From: Lepturacanthus savala
Lineage: Eukaryota; Chordata; Actinopteri; Scombriformes; Trichiuridae
Length of the DNA stretch: 64,000 bases
Direction of reading: 5' to 3'
Assembly (NCBI GenBank): GCA_030544235.1
Contig: CM060464.1
Location: 21,879,652-21,943,651, forward strand
This document shows, piece by piece, positions 47,479 through 59,330 of the stretch. The notes under the pieces are model-generated. The model did no database searches. It was not told where the DNA came from and saw only the letters and a list, made by a program, of their open reading frames with translations. The stretch's first letter is position 1, and every line of letters starts with the position of its first letter. The translations under genes were made by a program, and so were the position numbers.

Positions 47479-47695
47479 TACACAATACCAATACCAATAA
47501 TCCAATTTTGTGTTTTCCATGAAAAGTCACACTGGAAACGGGCCTCTATACACCTATGTAGATATTGCATTATTATATAGGATTTTATATTGCTCTGATA
47601 TTGTATTAACTATGTATAGAGTGTATTTCTAAATTTGTCTTCATTGAAAAAAAAAACAGTTTCTAAGTGACCCCAAACTTTTCAACGGTAGTGTA
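47479..47695 (-). mobile_element. Tc1/mariner-like MITE, internally deleted
   Basis: Both ends are present: TACACAATACCAATACC...CCATGAAAAGTCAC on the left and GTGACCCCAAAC...CAACGGTAGTGTA on the right. About 300 bp of the 13331-type interior is missing. GGGCCTCTATACACCTATGT is retained. Confidence 0.75.
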
Positions 47696-48804
47696 TTTTC
47701 TACTATTGTTTCAAGGTCAGTGATGAACTTCTTGGGACAGGTGGTATTTCAGTACAACAGAAACTTTCCTCTGTGACCATATAGCAGCATCGTCTTCACT
47801 GCAGAGACGTCACTGTTTGTGGAAACACATGTGACAGCCATGGTGGTGAATCACCGCTGTAGATGTTTTCACGCAGCTTAAACATCCCAACATTGGTTGT
47901 TTAGCAAGTTGACAAGTTTCGCTGGAGTGTTGTCGCTCCATTAATATGCCTGACATAGGCGTAAACCCCAGGACCCACCGGGACCCACCCTTCCACAAAG
48001 TTGTCCCCCCCAACAAAAAAAAATTGTGAATACAAATATATAATTTTGACTATTCCCCTATCCCCCAGAGTGGTTTGGTCCAGATGTTGTTTTTCAGTGG
48101 GCAGAGCCAGTGGCTAAACTGGAAGAACTGTGGAAGAAACCAATCTAACTATTATGTAGAAGCCAGTAAGTCATTTATCTCACAACTAGTTTGAAATTAG
48201 TCCATAATCAGCCACTTTTTTTTACCGGTCTGCTGGTTAAGATGAAACCTAATGATCGTTAACGAGCTCTAACTATGTTAACTAGCAACTCGGGGGAAGG
48301 GAGGAGGCAATGGGAAGAAGAGTAGACAGACGGGGACATGGGGTGTTCTCTACCAAGGATTTTCATAGTTTTTACCTCATTGATTCATGATCGCATATCG
48401 TAGTTTAGTATTTTTTTCATGTCCCCTCCAGAAATTAGTCTCTGTAAATGTATTGTTTGTTGTCCCCCCATCAATGAAATGGGATTTTTGCCCCTAACCC
48501 CCGATGATGTTAAAATTGAAAAGAACTCGTTTGTCTGTGGACTGATTAACCAAAGTTTTTTACGCTCCAAGATACATTGCTATTGGTTTTTGTGTGACCT
48601 TTTGTGTAGAAATGTCATCATTGCAGGCGTGTCATCACGCAAACAGAAATACAATAATGTCAAATAGGGAAGTTAATCAACATGAAGCTAAAAAAAAATA
48701 AATAAAAATGAACTCTACTGGTAGAAATAAAATTTCCATCAATAAATGTCCATGCCTGAATAAATGACTTGAGGAACAACTACTGTACGCACTGTAAATT
48801 ATCT
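47696..48804. other. No gene seen
   Basis: C-rich patches at 47960-48070 and 48460-48505. No coding features. Confidence 0.5.
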
Positions 48805-49073
48805 TATGATGTGCTGAGGCCTCTGCACTGGCTTCCAGTTAGTTTCTGAATCAATTGAGAGATTCTTGTTTATGGACTTGCCCCTGACTACTGGGGCGAC
48901 GTGATGCATAGATCTGTCCTTTACAGAGCCCTCGGATCCACAACCCCACTGTAAACAAAGCTGTAAGCTGTGAAGCTGCTCCATTTCAAACTGGAATGTG
49001 ATCTTCTTTTTTCTTTCGCTTCTGTTAGGCATTTTGAGCTGCATTTTGTCTATGAAGGGCCGTCAATAAATAC
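48805..49073 (+). pseudogene. LINE reverse-transcriptase 3' end, degenerate
   Basis: The plus strand encodes LHWLPVSF*IN*EILVYGL (from 48823), the 'LHWLPV...I.FKIL' block near the end of LINE reverse transcriptases. APDYWGD and YRALGS follow, as in the 'AP.YL...SRALRS' stretch. Then comes a 3' end GGCATTTTGAGCTGCATTTT...CAATAAATA, typical of L2-like tails. Several stops make it dead. Confidence 0.75.
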
Positions 49074-51019
49074 TGTCTAGATAATTATGAATACCACAGA
49101 GAAGGATGTCATTCATTAGCCTCGCCTCAATGTATTATGCTTTTTTTTTTCTCTACTTTGATTGCAATCTCATCATCAATCAATACCTCTACAGGATATC
49201 CATAATTTACTCTTGCAATATTATTTTCCTATATTCTAAACATTTTATACCCCTTATTTTTGTAAAAACCCATAGCCAAGAAGATAAAAGAAAAATAATC
49301 TATATAAGTAAATAATTAAATAAAGAAATAATTTAAACATGGTAATAGTAATACTAACAATATATGATTTGCACAATTTAAAAAGAGTTAATGCCCTAAA
49401 TGTTAGATGGAAACAACTTTGTTGAATAAGTTCTACATAACCAATTCTAGATATCACAGTTTGAAGCAAATACCTGAAGCCATCTATACATCATTGTGCA
49501 ACTTATCTTATTAAACTATGCATCTAGTATATTCTTTACCAACCATGTGATGAAAATCTAATTTACATCCTCTTTTTTGTGACATTTCAAAAGTTTGCTT
49601 AAAATTGACTAGGCAATTAGATGTAAATATGACTAATCCTGTCTCTTAACTCTTGAAGCACCGTAGGACGTGCTGGCACGTCCTACTCAGATGATGCTTT
49701 GAGGTGTCATTGCATCACGATGCGCATTTGCAGGTGTCGGGTTTCACTTCATGTGGAGACTGTGGACCTCAAACTATATGTACCAGTTTTTAAATTGTGT
49801 TGATAGGCCAAGTAATTCAGAGTTATGATAAATTATTTACGCCATAATGTTGCTGAATATTTTCTATACACATTCGCTGCAGGTTCAGTGCGGTGGTCGG
49901 TATTAGAAGTATTAGAAAAAGTAAAAAAAAAAAGCCCCCACACTGATGACAACACCTTTCCTATTGGTAGAAAAACACCACATCATTCAATGAAAAATTC
50001 TACTTCCAAACACGTCCTTTGGTTGCTGGGGAAAGCAGTGAAATATTAAGGTAAAATAAAAAAAAAAAGTAATCAAAAATGGCCAATTACCTCAAAGAGC
50101 ATCCTCATTATTATTCTTCATCAATATGATGTGTAAACTGCTGTTTCGCAGCGATTTTACTTTTTTAAGTACAATTTTACAGTTCCAGTGGTTTCCCAGG
50201 GGGAACCAATGAAACCGGTTTTCCAAAAGAAGTGCATTTCTTTGCATTTTAATCACTAATGACTAATTTCAGAGTCTCTCATTTTGCATGATTAATCATA
50301 ATATACTGTTCAAACACTGTCTTTCGTTTCTGTTCATCAAGTTTTGATTGACCTTTGGACCAATAAATGTTTGATCAGTGGATAAAGCTCCATTATAAAT
50401 TCCCTTACAGGAATAAATTACTGTATGTTGAAATATATGGAAGAGATATGTTGGCGATGAAAACTCAATATTGTCCTTTTACGGTATCTGACATCTTTAC
50501 GATTATTTTTCAGCATTTTTAGTCACACACCCTCAATAAATAATAAGTAATTGAAAGTAACCTCAAACTAGTGCATATGTCATGGTGAATGGACATAATG
50601 ATTAATGCTGAAAGGAATTATTCCCAAAATAGAAGTTTGTATTTTATTTTTTCTAATGTTTCCACTTACCAGTTTGCTCTAACTTGCTACTTTACTGTTT
50701 TCTCTCTAAAAAACAAATTTCCCCATAAGGAGAATTTAAGGTATTTAACATTCTCCGTCAGTGTTTCAATCATGAAATGCATACATGGTAAAGTGGTGTG
50801 TGTGTGTTTATCTCCCATTTAAATAAAGTAAAGCAAACACCTACTTATAAAATAAGATGTGGCTATAATGACACCCTGCCAGTCCCCTTTTTAATCCCCT
50901 TCATTTAGTCTAATATGACATATGCTGTCAATAAGTAATAAGGAAGTGGGAGGGCAATGATTTATTATTCATGAATGTCTTATGTTATCAGAGAAACACT
51001 GTGGGCTGTTGATTTAGGA
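49074..51019. other. No gene seen apart from a short hairpin
   Basis: AT-rich at 49100-49560. A perfect hairpin is listed separately at 49663-49686. No gene recognised. Confidence 0.5.
49663..49686. repeat. Perfect 11-bp stem hairpin
   Basis: GTAGGACGTGC and GCACGTCCTAC are exact complements separated by TG. The flanking AGCA/TGCT extends the symmetry further out. GC-rich against an AT-rich background. Confidence 0.75.
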
Positions 51020-51240
51020 CTATTACTAAACATTGTATGAGGAAAGAGGACGAGACAGGGGGAGCAAATGAATCGAGAAAGGACAGATGGAAGAGAATCT
51101 GGGTGGTAGCAAGAGGAATTATTTTTTCACTGTATAGAAATTCCTACGTAAGGGAACAATAGAAGGTTATAGGAATGAAGATACTCCAGATAGAAGAAAT
51201 AGAGGAGGGCCAGAGAGGGGGAAACATCTAGAGGAGGTTA
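51020..51240. repeat. Purine-rich tract
   Basis: GA-rich plus-strand blocks (51036-51118 and 51180-51240). Confidence 0.6.
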
Positions 51241-51764
51241 CCTGTGTGAATGTGCAGGTGATAAATCATATCACCATTTAGTCTCCTTTCCTTTTTTATA
51301 CTTCTTTAACTCATCTCTTTTTTCATTGCCCTTTACCTTCCAGCACTCTTTTTTTCTCACCTTTTCCCCCTCTATTATTTAGCCTCACAGTCTTCATTCC
51401 CTGTTTCTCGTTTCTCATTGTTGCCGATGTGTGACCTGTGCTGCCATGTACTTGAAAGGCTCTCACAGCATGGGCTTGTGTTACTCTAGTTACTTGTGAT
51501 GACACAACACTGTATAGGTGCACATTTGTTTTCATTTATTTGCAGAACGGGTCAAATAGCAGCTTACACAATTAAAATACATTTGTCGTAGTGTTGACCT
51601 CAGAACTCAAGCAAGGTTTCATCTGCGTTGTGTCAGCCACTATTAAAGAAAGGTTCAATCAACAGGCCGTGGACAAGGAATTACGAACAGACTGCTCCAT
51701 TTTTAGTGCTCATACTGGTCAGGACAGCTAGAATAATGATCCCAGTTGTTTTTCTAAGAATTAA

Positions 51765-51930
51765 CAGAGGCATCAAAAGTTTTCACTTTCATTTCTAGGG
51801 TAAACGTATAGATACTAGGGTTTAAAAATACTTCTGTAGAAATTGAAGTACCAACATGAGCTTTTTTCTCAAATTAATGTAAAAAGTACAAATCTGCTTA
51901 TAGCATAAAAGTAAGGTGTAAAACTGTCAG
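51765..51930 (+). mobile_element. Dispersed repeat shared with 23760 and 62850
   Basis: AGATACTAGGGTTTAAAAAT, ACTTCTGTAGAAATTGAAGT and AAGTAAGGTGTAAAACT match the other two copies. Confidence 0.6.
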
Positions 51931-52019
51931 AATTTGGAATGTGATTTGTGTCATGTGCGTGTGATGATCACATACAGACCAATACGGTGTCGGAATGGTG
52001 CTGAAGATGCATTTGTAAA

Positions 52020-52085
52020 TGTTTTTTTTTCTCCAGACCAACTGTCCACAACCCAAAGATCATCACTTTGCTATTAGAAGACAAT
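52020..52085 (+). mobile_element. Fragment of the GGTTCATAAAAT repeat
   Basis: CCAGACCAACTGTCCACAAC followed by CCAAAGATCATCACTTTGCT matches the central part of the copies at 25185 and 34545. Confidence 0.55.
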
Positions 52086-55000
52086 CAAACCACTGTGGTA
52101 TATGAATTGATAGCTCATAGCTGGCTGGATGCATTCTTGCTTGATCTTGTGTGAATCTGCCTCATATTATAAGGTAAATGTTTAAATATGAATAGCACGG
52201 AATTCACAAAACCAGCCTGAAAATATATAAAATGTATAATGATTGCATTAGATTCTGTGGAGCACAGCTGTATTACACTATGATGAGAGCTGGTCGTTCT
52301 TACGCTGCATTTGACCTACCAGGTCAATTTTCTTGACTGACATAAGCCATAAATCTTAAGCTATAATCAACTGCAAGTTCTGAAAAACAATCAAAATGGA
52401 GCTTGAAGTAATATAAATGTGATGAAACATTTTCCAGAAATGTGGAAAAAAATATATCATCACATGTAACACTACTTTTGTTTTGTATATTATACAAAAT
52501 AACTGTAACTTAACTGGTCACAATTATTATATTATAACCCTTCTTAAAGTAGTAAAAAAAAAAGAAAAAATATAAGAGCACTTTTCTTTTGCCATAGAGT
52601 TTCCAAGATAAGTTGAGTAAGTTTAATAAGCACCTGAAACATAAAACCTGTTTCTGACTGTAGCAGCCAATCACACACAGCTGAAAATTATCATATACTT
52701 TAAGAAATATGTGAAACTTGTGATAAAGTTGGTATAATGCTACTCTAGCCTTGTATATGGATAAATCCATGGGGGTACATTTAGGAATGAACCATTATAA
52801 GCAAATGGATTATGTATGCCTTCATTAGATGGAGCCCTACCCTGCTCACCTGCTGGATACACATTGTTACCTTTGCTGCAACAGTACGTTCTTTATGTTT
52901 TTTACTTGGTAATGATGAAAAAGAAAAACTCCGGACCCTGTTCTCTCTCTGCGGGAGATTGCCATCATTCCTACTTGATAATGACAGAGCAGAAAGTACA
53001 GGCTGTCACCCGCCTGATCCTCCCTGAAGAAGAGCGAGAAGGTGGACGGAAAATATAAAAAACAACACAAGCGAAAGGATATTTTGAATTTTTTTTTGTG
53101 TGTGTGTATGGATAAAATCTTTTTTTTTTATTGTTAGTGATCCACATCTAACCAGACTTTTTGAGGCACTGACGTTGGTAGAAATCTGAGTGGAGGTGTT
53201 CTGTTCTCTGGGGTAATGTATAGTAGATAGGGACAAGTGCAATACGAAGGAGAGAAGAAGAGAGACAGGCCATTGGTTTATAAAGGAGGCAGCCTTCCCT
53301 GTTTGCTGTGCCAGGGAAAAAAAAATACTAACATTCCCACTACAAGTCTTCATTTGCTAAACAGATGCTGCTCAATGCCAAATGGGTCATTACACCAACT
53401 AAACTGTGTGATTCTGCCTGTATGTGCATGAGCTGATTGTGATGCTCTCTCTCTTCCCCCCCCTCTCTCTGTGTATTTATTATGAATTAGTATGTTGTAT
53501 TGATGAGGACATATGGTGTTTCCATATGGGAGTGTCATGCTTTGTGAAGTCTCAATACTGCGACCCTCAGTTGATGCGTCTCTTCTGGTAATGTCACTAT
53601 TATACTCCGCACTGTTGTTGTTGTTTGATCTTTTGTTTGTTTCTTGTTTGTTGAATTAGGAACAGGGTCTTTTTTTTTTGCTGCACTCATTAAACACACA
53701 TGAGACCAGAAGTAGTTTTGATTTAAACCGACAGGAATATAGCAAAAGTAAATGGGTCAAGAACAGCAAAAACAATACCAGCAGCAGACGGGATTTCTAT
53801 TTGTATCCTCATATGATGCATTTAGTGAACATTGGCAAGATTTTAGGGTCGATTGATAGCCTGCATGTGAGTTGTTTAGGGAAAAAAATGGATTCCATTC
53901 ATGTTACTGGACATGGGACTTTGTAGTATGAGCCATTTTACATGCAAACCGTGTCACACTACAAACACAGTTTCCTATTAACATATTTATTTGTTGAAGA
54001 AAATGGAATGGAATAAAAAGGATTTAACTTCATTTTACTCACGCTTATTTTGATGTTGAACAAGTGATTTCTTCCTTATAATGTAGGCTATCAATACAAT
54101 ACATGTGTGGGGATATGCTATTCACTGGTTGGGGTCTGTGTTTACAGTGTAGAGCCAATACATACAGTCACAGGCAATATTGAACAATGTTATCACACAT
54201 CACAGATTTTCCTCATTCCACACGGTCCTAATCAGAATCTTTCTCAAATGGACACTTTGGATCAGGCCCTATTTGCACAAACACAAAGATAAGCATACAC
54301 TAGTGTGTCCTGGGTGCATTTGCACTGTGTAAAAGGCCTGGGTGAAGGGGAATATAATTGGAGCATGAGGTAATTAATAATTGCAATCTGAGCCAGTAAC
54401 ATTACGTGTCATAATTAAAACAGCTCTGAAACACCTGAGCCAATCAGAATGATGCATGACAACATCTCAACAAATAGAAAGACTCTTCAAAAAAAAATCA
54501 TGTTGTTCTACAGAGCTGCACTGTTGTTTGGTCACAGAACACAAATCTGCAACCAAAGGCAGATAGTTTGGAGTTAAGAGTTGATTAGTACAATTATAGA
54601 ATATATAAAACACCAAACTGTTTGGTGAAGCAGTTTATGATCACATCGTAATTCTACTAAATGGTCCCATCATACCATACTCAGTATTGTCTATGTGACA
54701 TGGGAGCATTTGCTCTGTAATCCATTTTAAAAATGGTACATAAAATGTCACCTTGCTAACCAAAAACGTTACACAGAAAGCCATGATGCATAGCAATAAT
54801 GCGCCCCTGTAATGTGATATCTCCTGCATAAGTAGAGCATAACTGAGCAGCTGGATGTATTGCAGCGGTGTATATGGTTATGTTGTAGCAGCCTGGTGTC
54901 ATTTGCATGTGATTTAATCAAGATAAACACAGTGAACAGCCGGGTGTACAGTAATGTGCTCTGACGGTGGCACTTATCAAATCAGAGGCTGTAGGTTTCT

Positions 55001-55160
55001 CAACATATCTGCCCTGCTGCCTTCAGATGGGATTAATGAGCTGAAGGCAAAGTTTACAGTATTATACAGCTGTGGACAACAGATATTGTAAGAATCTGGC
55101 AAATCAAGTACTGCATTGGCTTTCCTGATTTAATAATGTCCTTTTTTTGTGTTAAGGAAG
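52086..55160. other. No gene seen; possible regulatory patch near 54.4 kb
   Basis: Mostly intron-like sequence. A complex patch at 54350-54470 (GAGGTAATTAATAATTGCAA, GTCATAATTAAAACAGC) and another at 54880-55060 (CATTTGCATGTGATTTAATC) could be regulatory. Polypyrimidine at 53445-53470. No exon recognised. Confidence 0.45.
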
Positions 55161-55328
55161 GCAGTTGGCTCCAACCACAAAATTTGTCATAAGGAAATTA
55201 TTCTAATCTGGGTATGTGATCTGATATCCAGAAGATCTTATACATCACCTTGCCAGTATTGTGACTAACATGTGTGGATATATTGAAACACAGAGTACCT
55301 CTATGCCAATGGTGAAGATCAAGCATTT

Positions 55329-55400
55329 GCCCAACACGGGGCTTGAACCCACAACCCTGAGATTTAGAGTCTCATGCTCTTCTGACTGAAGTAACGAGAC
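55329..55400 (-). pseudogene. tRNA-Lys-derived pseudogene, anticodon CTA
   Basis: Array copy 1. The 3' half is good: T arm GTGGGTTCAAGCCCCG with a perfect B box, and acceptor strand GTTGGGC. The anticodon loop reads CTCTAAA in place of CTCTTAA, giving anticodon CUA, which would pair with UAG. The D arm and 5' acceptor strand are decayed, and the A box has mismatches. Almost certainly non-functional. Confidence 0.75.
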
Positions 55401-55588
55401 TACTTCCACGAGTTGAAAGCACAGATTCTTTGAAAAATAATACTGATCTTTGGTGCTACATTATCCTGGCAGTTGCCTCAAACCACAAAAAGCTGTTATA
55501 CATGTGCTGATATATTCAAACACAAACTACATTTGAAAGTGTGCATATATGCTCCAAACTCACTGTTCTTCTATGATAGTTGTAAAGG

Positions 55589-55612
55589 TCAAGCAGTCCC
55601 CCAATGTGGGGC
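55589..55612 (-). pseudogene. tRNA-Lys 3'-end fragment
   Basis: Array copy 2. Only the T arm and 3' acceptor part (CCCCCAATGTGGGGCTCGAA on the plus strand) remain; the rest is deleted. Confidence 0.6.
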
Positions 55613-55707
55613 TCGAAGACCATTTACATCAATGTCCCAGCACTGCTATGAACATATCGGTTTCAAGTCTACTGTGCCTCTATGACACTGGTAAAGGTCA
55701 AGTAGTC

Positions 55708-55757
55708 GCCCAATGTGGGGCTTGAACCCCCAGCCCTGAGATTAAGCTAATCGGGCT
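55708..55757 (-). pseudogene. tRNA-Lys pseudogene with internal deletion
   Basis: Array copy 3. The T arm and 3' half (GCCCAATGTGGGGCTTGAAC) are intact. About 23 bp covering part of the anticodon arm and the D arm are deleted between GAGATTAAG and CTAATCGGGCT. Confidence 0.7.
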
Positions 55758-56033
55758 ACTTTTGCTAGTTGAAAGCACAGATTTGTGTAGAAATAATTAT
55801 GGTCTTTGGCGCTACACTATAGTGGCAGTTGCCTCAAACCACAGAAGTTGTCATCGGGAAGTCAATATCAAGGAAAGGAAGACCACTACATCAATTTGCC
55901 ACCAATGCAATGAACATGTGTTGATATATTCAAAGACAAACTTCATTTGAAAGTGTGCATATACTCAAAGTTTCTGTTCTTCTATAATAGTTATGAAGAC
56001 TATGAATTTCAAGTAGTCTTAGTATTTCTCAAG

Positions 56034-56107
56034 TATTCAATGTGGGGCTCAAACCCACGGCCCTGAAATTAAGAGTCTCATGCTCTACCGACTAAGCTAA
56101 CCAGGCT
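56034..56107 (-). pseudogene. tRNA-Lys (CUU)-derived sequence, best preserved copy
   Basis: Array copy 4. On the minus strand: A box TAGCTTAGTCGG, D stem GCTT/GAGC, anticodon stem TGAGA/TTTCA with loop CTCTTAA (anticodon CUU), and T stem GTGGG/CCCAC. Defects are a T-loop change (TTTGAGC for TTCGAGC, which also breaks the B box) and a weak acceptor stem (GCCTGGT against ATTGAAT, two mismatches and several wobbles). Probably a pseudogene, though it is the only copy that could conceivably fold. Confidence 0.75.
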
Positions 56108-56485
56108 AGATGTGTGAGCTGAAAGCACAGATTTTACAGCACAGAATACTCGTCTTTGGAACCACATTACCATGGCAGTTGTCTCAAACCACAAAAGTTA
56201 TCATCAGGAAGTCAATCTGGCTACATCCAGAAGAAGACCTCAGGAAAAAGAAAAAAAAATCTATTTTAATGAGAAATTGAATATTTTACTTGACTGTCCA
56301 TAACCCTCATTAACTTTCATAACCGTGTCACCCTCAAGCAGAACAGACCTGGTACAGATGTGAAAGAAAGTTGCTTCTCTCCAAAGCTGCCTATGAGTCA
56401 TCACATATCTTTTTTTAAAAGCAGTTTTGAACCTGGATTGATTTATTTTCAGTGTCACCGACATATATCATAGATATATATTGCC

Positions 56486-56790
56486 TTTAAGGGGCAATCA
56501 TGAAAAGCACATTTTTCAATCCTTATGTGGAAATATTTACGTTTTCTGATGTTCCTGCTAACACACAGACTGTTAAACAAGACCCATTCTGTGGTTGTCT
56601 GGCCTCCTCTGTAGTGTTGCTCAAACCTGGAGTATCGCAGTTAATTTAGGGATGTACCTGTTGTGATGTTACAACAGGAGTGTAACTGCCCCTGAATCTA
56701 TGTCGCCTCCTCCTTCATTTGTCTGAGGTGTGCAACACAGTACTAACCAGGTGCTATTGGACCAGACAATCAGTCGAATCATTTTGTAAA
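56486..56790 (+). mobile_element. Dispersed repeat shared with 11586-11890
   Basis: Shares GTTCCTGCTAACACACAGAC, CCTGTTGTGATGTTACAACA and CAGGTGCTATTGGACCA with the first copy. It starts directly after the tRNA-Lys array. Confidence 0.55.
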
Positions 56791-58380
56791 GAAAAATGCA
56801 GACACTGCTATTTCTTTGAAAAGCCTACTATTCATTTTTATTTGATTTCTGTAAAGTAGCTAAAATATTGACACATTTGTCTTCACATTTTGATTTAGGA
56901 TATAAAATTCAGTGTTTTCAATGCATCAAATTAAAATTATTATGAAGATTTCTGCTTTTCAAACACATTCGTTTTTAAACACATTGCTCTTATTTTGAAC
57001 ATACCTGTGTGTGTGTGATATGTAGGAATGTATAGAAAAAACAACACTCAGACAAGTTTCAGTGTGCTGTTACTTAAATTTGGAAGATTTCCACGATCAT
57101 ACTGTCCTGGTAAAGGGATCTACGTTATGATATATTGCATAAAGTATGGGTGTGAGTTCTGCTCATCCCTTTCAATGAGCCATCTGTGAAAGTTAATGGT
57201 ATGCTACAGGTGTCTTTCCTTTTCTTGGAGTTTTAATGGTAAATAAATGATTTAGGAACAGAACCTGTCACACCCGAATAACAACCTACTGAGGGAGGAT
57301 GAAGTGACCTTGGATAATGCACAGTACCATATTTAGCTCCTTTATTGATCCCAATGCTAACGACAAAGTGAAGTGATGAACAGCCTGAAAAGCTCATCAG
57401 TACTACTTATCAGTAATGAGGTCGGGCATGTTTTGTTAAAAGAGATGGGGCGTAACCTTGAAAACTCAGTCATAGAGTCAGTTATATCGGATTAATCTTC
57501 TTTTGTAGCATGATGAAAACAACTGTTGACCTTATTAATCCTTTTTTTATTCTAAGTTTCTTTTCGACACACTGTTGTTTAAGCCATTTTTTTAACTTAG
57601 CTTGATTGTCATTTAGGGATGTCCATAATTAACCGATAATATGAAATTTGACAGATTAAAACTATCAGTTAAACAGATTATGACTGCAAGTTTATTCATC
57701 TATTATTTTTGGTTGTCATTGCAACTTGTCACTGAACATTGTAACTTTTTTGTTAATGCTAAGCTAACTTAGCTTGTTTCTCTATCTGAGTTCGCTTATT
57801 CCAGTTGTCCTCCTGTTTATTAGTAGTTGAAGGCAAAGTTATGAACACCTTTGAAAAGGCCTTTAAAAAGGATAAAACATTATCCTTTTTATAGTGTGAC
57901 AGTTCCCACTTCATTTATTTTGTAAAATGTTCTAACAATATGGTAAAATGGACATTTTATTCAAGCTGAAGTTTCTGCTCAAAATTGGATAAAGGTTGTA
58001 GAACTTTGTTTGATCCTTTTGTATTTTACTTTTAAATGATGTAATAAATTCATATGTATGTACAATATATTGACCTATAGATCTTATTTTGTAGTGGTTA
58101 ATGTCTATCATTGCAGCCTGAAATTGCACAGTAACCAAACCATAATAAAGTTAAAAATGAGCATTATTTTCCTGTGTGAAAATGTCTCAAATGTCAGTAT
58201 AACCAGCACTGAATAGAAGACATACATCTCTTTTCAAACATGAGCTAGCAGGAACTCAACTCAAAACACACTCTGTAAATCCAAGTATAGTACAAATACA
58301 TCAATAGAAAACAACAAAAAAAAAAAACACATATAAGCATGTATACAGATTATAAACATATCTACAACTATACAGAAAGA
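56791..58380. other. No gene seen
   Basis: AT-rich intron-like sequence with no recognised repeat or exon. Confidence 0.5.
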
Positions 58381-58442
58381 AAGATACACACACACACGCA
58401 CGCACACACACACACACACACACACAGACACACACACACATG
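58381..58442. repeat. (CA)n microsatellite
   Basis: CA array with CACGCACGCA and CAGACA interruptions. Confidence 0.95.
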
Positions 58443-58557
58443 CATGCATGCTCAGGCCTGTGCAGAGATCACTATGGTCTTAGAGGCTCCATGCTGAATG
58501 TGACGTTATTAGAAGTGGCTTAATGGTGCCATATTGTGTCCCTTCTCAGCTGCAAGC

Positions 58558-58559
58558 AT

Positions 58560-58591
<32 letters not shown>
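58558..58591. repeat. (CA)n microsatellite
   Basis: Pure CA array following GCATG. Confidence 0.95.
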
Positions 58592-58596
<5 letters not shown>

Positions 58597-58917
58597 GGGA
58601 GAATAGCATACACTGCAGGGATTCAACAATGTACTTCCTGGCTTAATTTATTTATTTAACAAAAAATACATATTCATTAGAATTACTATTCTGTCATGTA
58701 TGTGTGCTACATGTAATTTCATATAAATAATGTATTAAATATATTTTTCTCAATGGCACTTTTGTACTCACTGTCCCTGAGTAGGTTGATGCTAAAAAAA
58801 GTGGAAAAAATATGTTCAGTTTGAATTAAGGGTCACAGGATATAAATAAAACAATAAAGACTCACTGCATGCAGGATCCAAAATCATGTGACATAAGCCA
58901 AATGGCAAATGGCGTGA

Positions 58918-59330
58918 AGTTTCACTGGTCAGAACTTGACAGTGTAGGTAATAAAGTCAGTCGGTAGGTGAATATCTGAGGAGTCGACCTAATGACTGAC
59001 AAGATGACTAGACTAGAAAACAAGGTGGTTAACCGGGTGACTAATGGGTGGTGAGATGACTCACCAAGGTGACTCGGTAGGTGATGGGTGTCTGAGTAAT
59101 CCACTCCATGACTAGCAGAAGTCGGTTGTTGGTGGTGATAGATGACTAATTAGATGACATGACCACTCTCTAAGTAACAGGATGATTGTCACATGATAAC
59201 TGAACAGGTGACAAGAAAACCATCTGGCTAGATGAATATGTAGGTGACACTTTTACTAAATGACTAGATGACTGACTAGGTGGCTTAATGACTAATAGGT
59301 CGGTATTCTGGAGTTGTGACGTGGTGTCTG
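58918..59330. repeat. Degenerate short-period GATGACTA-like repeat
   Basis: Variants of GATGACTAG, GACTAGGTG and GGTGACTCG recur irregularly every 8-20 bp (for example 59000-59012, 59033-59058, 59066-59084, 59140-59160 and 59258-59290). Similar but weaker sequence appears at 60180-60285. It looks like a diverged simple-sequence array. Confidence 0.55.

Larger units (their letters stand above)
55161..56260 (-). repeat. Tandem array of ~350-bp tRNA-Lys-containing units
   Basis: The spacer block GGCAGTTGCCTCAAACCACA recurs at about 55161, 55469, 55825 and 56175, giving periods of about 308, 356 and 350 bp. Each complete unit has a tRNA-Lys-like segment on the minus strand, then AGTTGAAAGCACAGATT, the CAGTTGCCTCAAACC block, TGTTGATATATTCAAA and TTTGAAAGTGTGCATATA. 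The units are diverged by substitutions and deletions, so the array is old. Confidence 0.85.
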
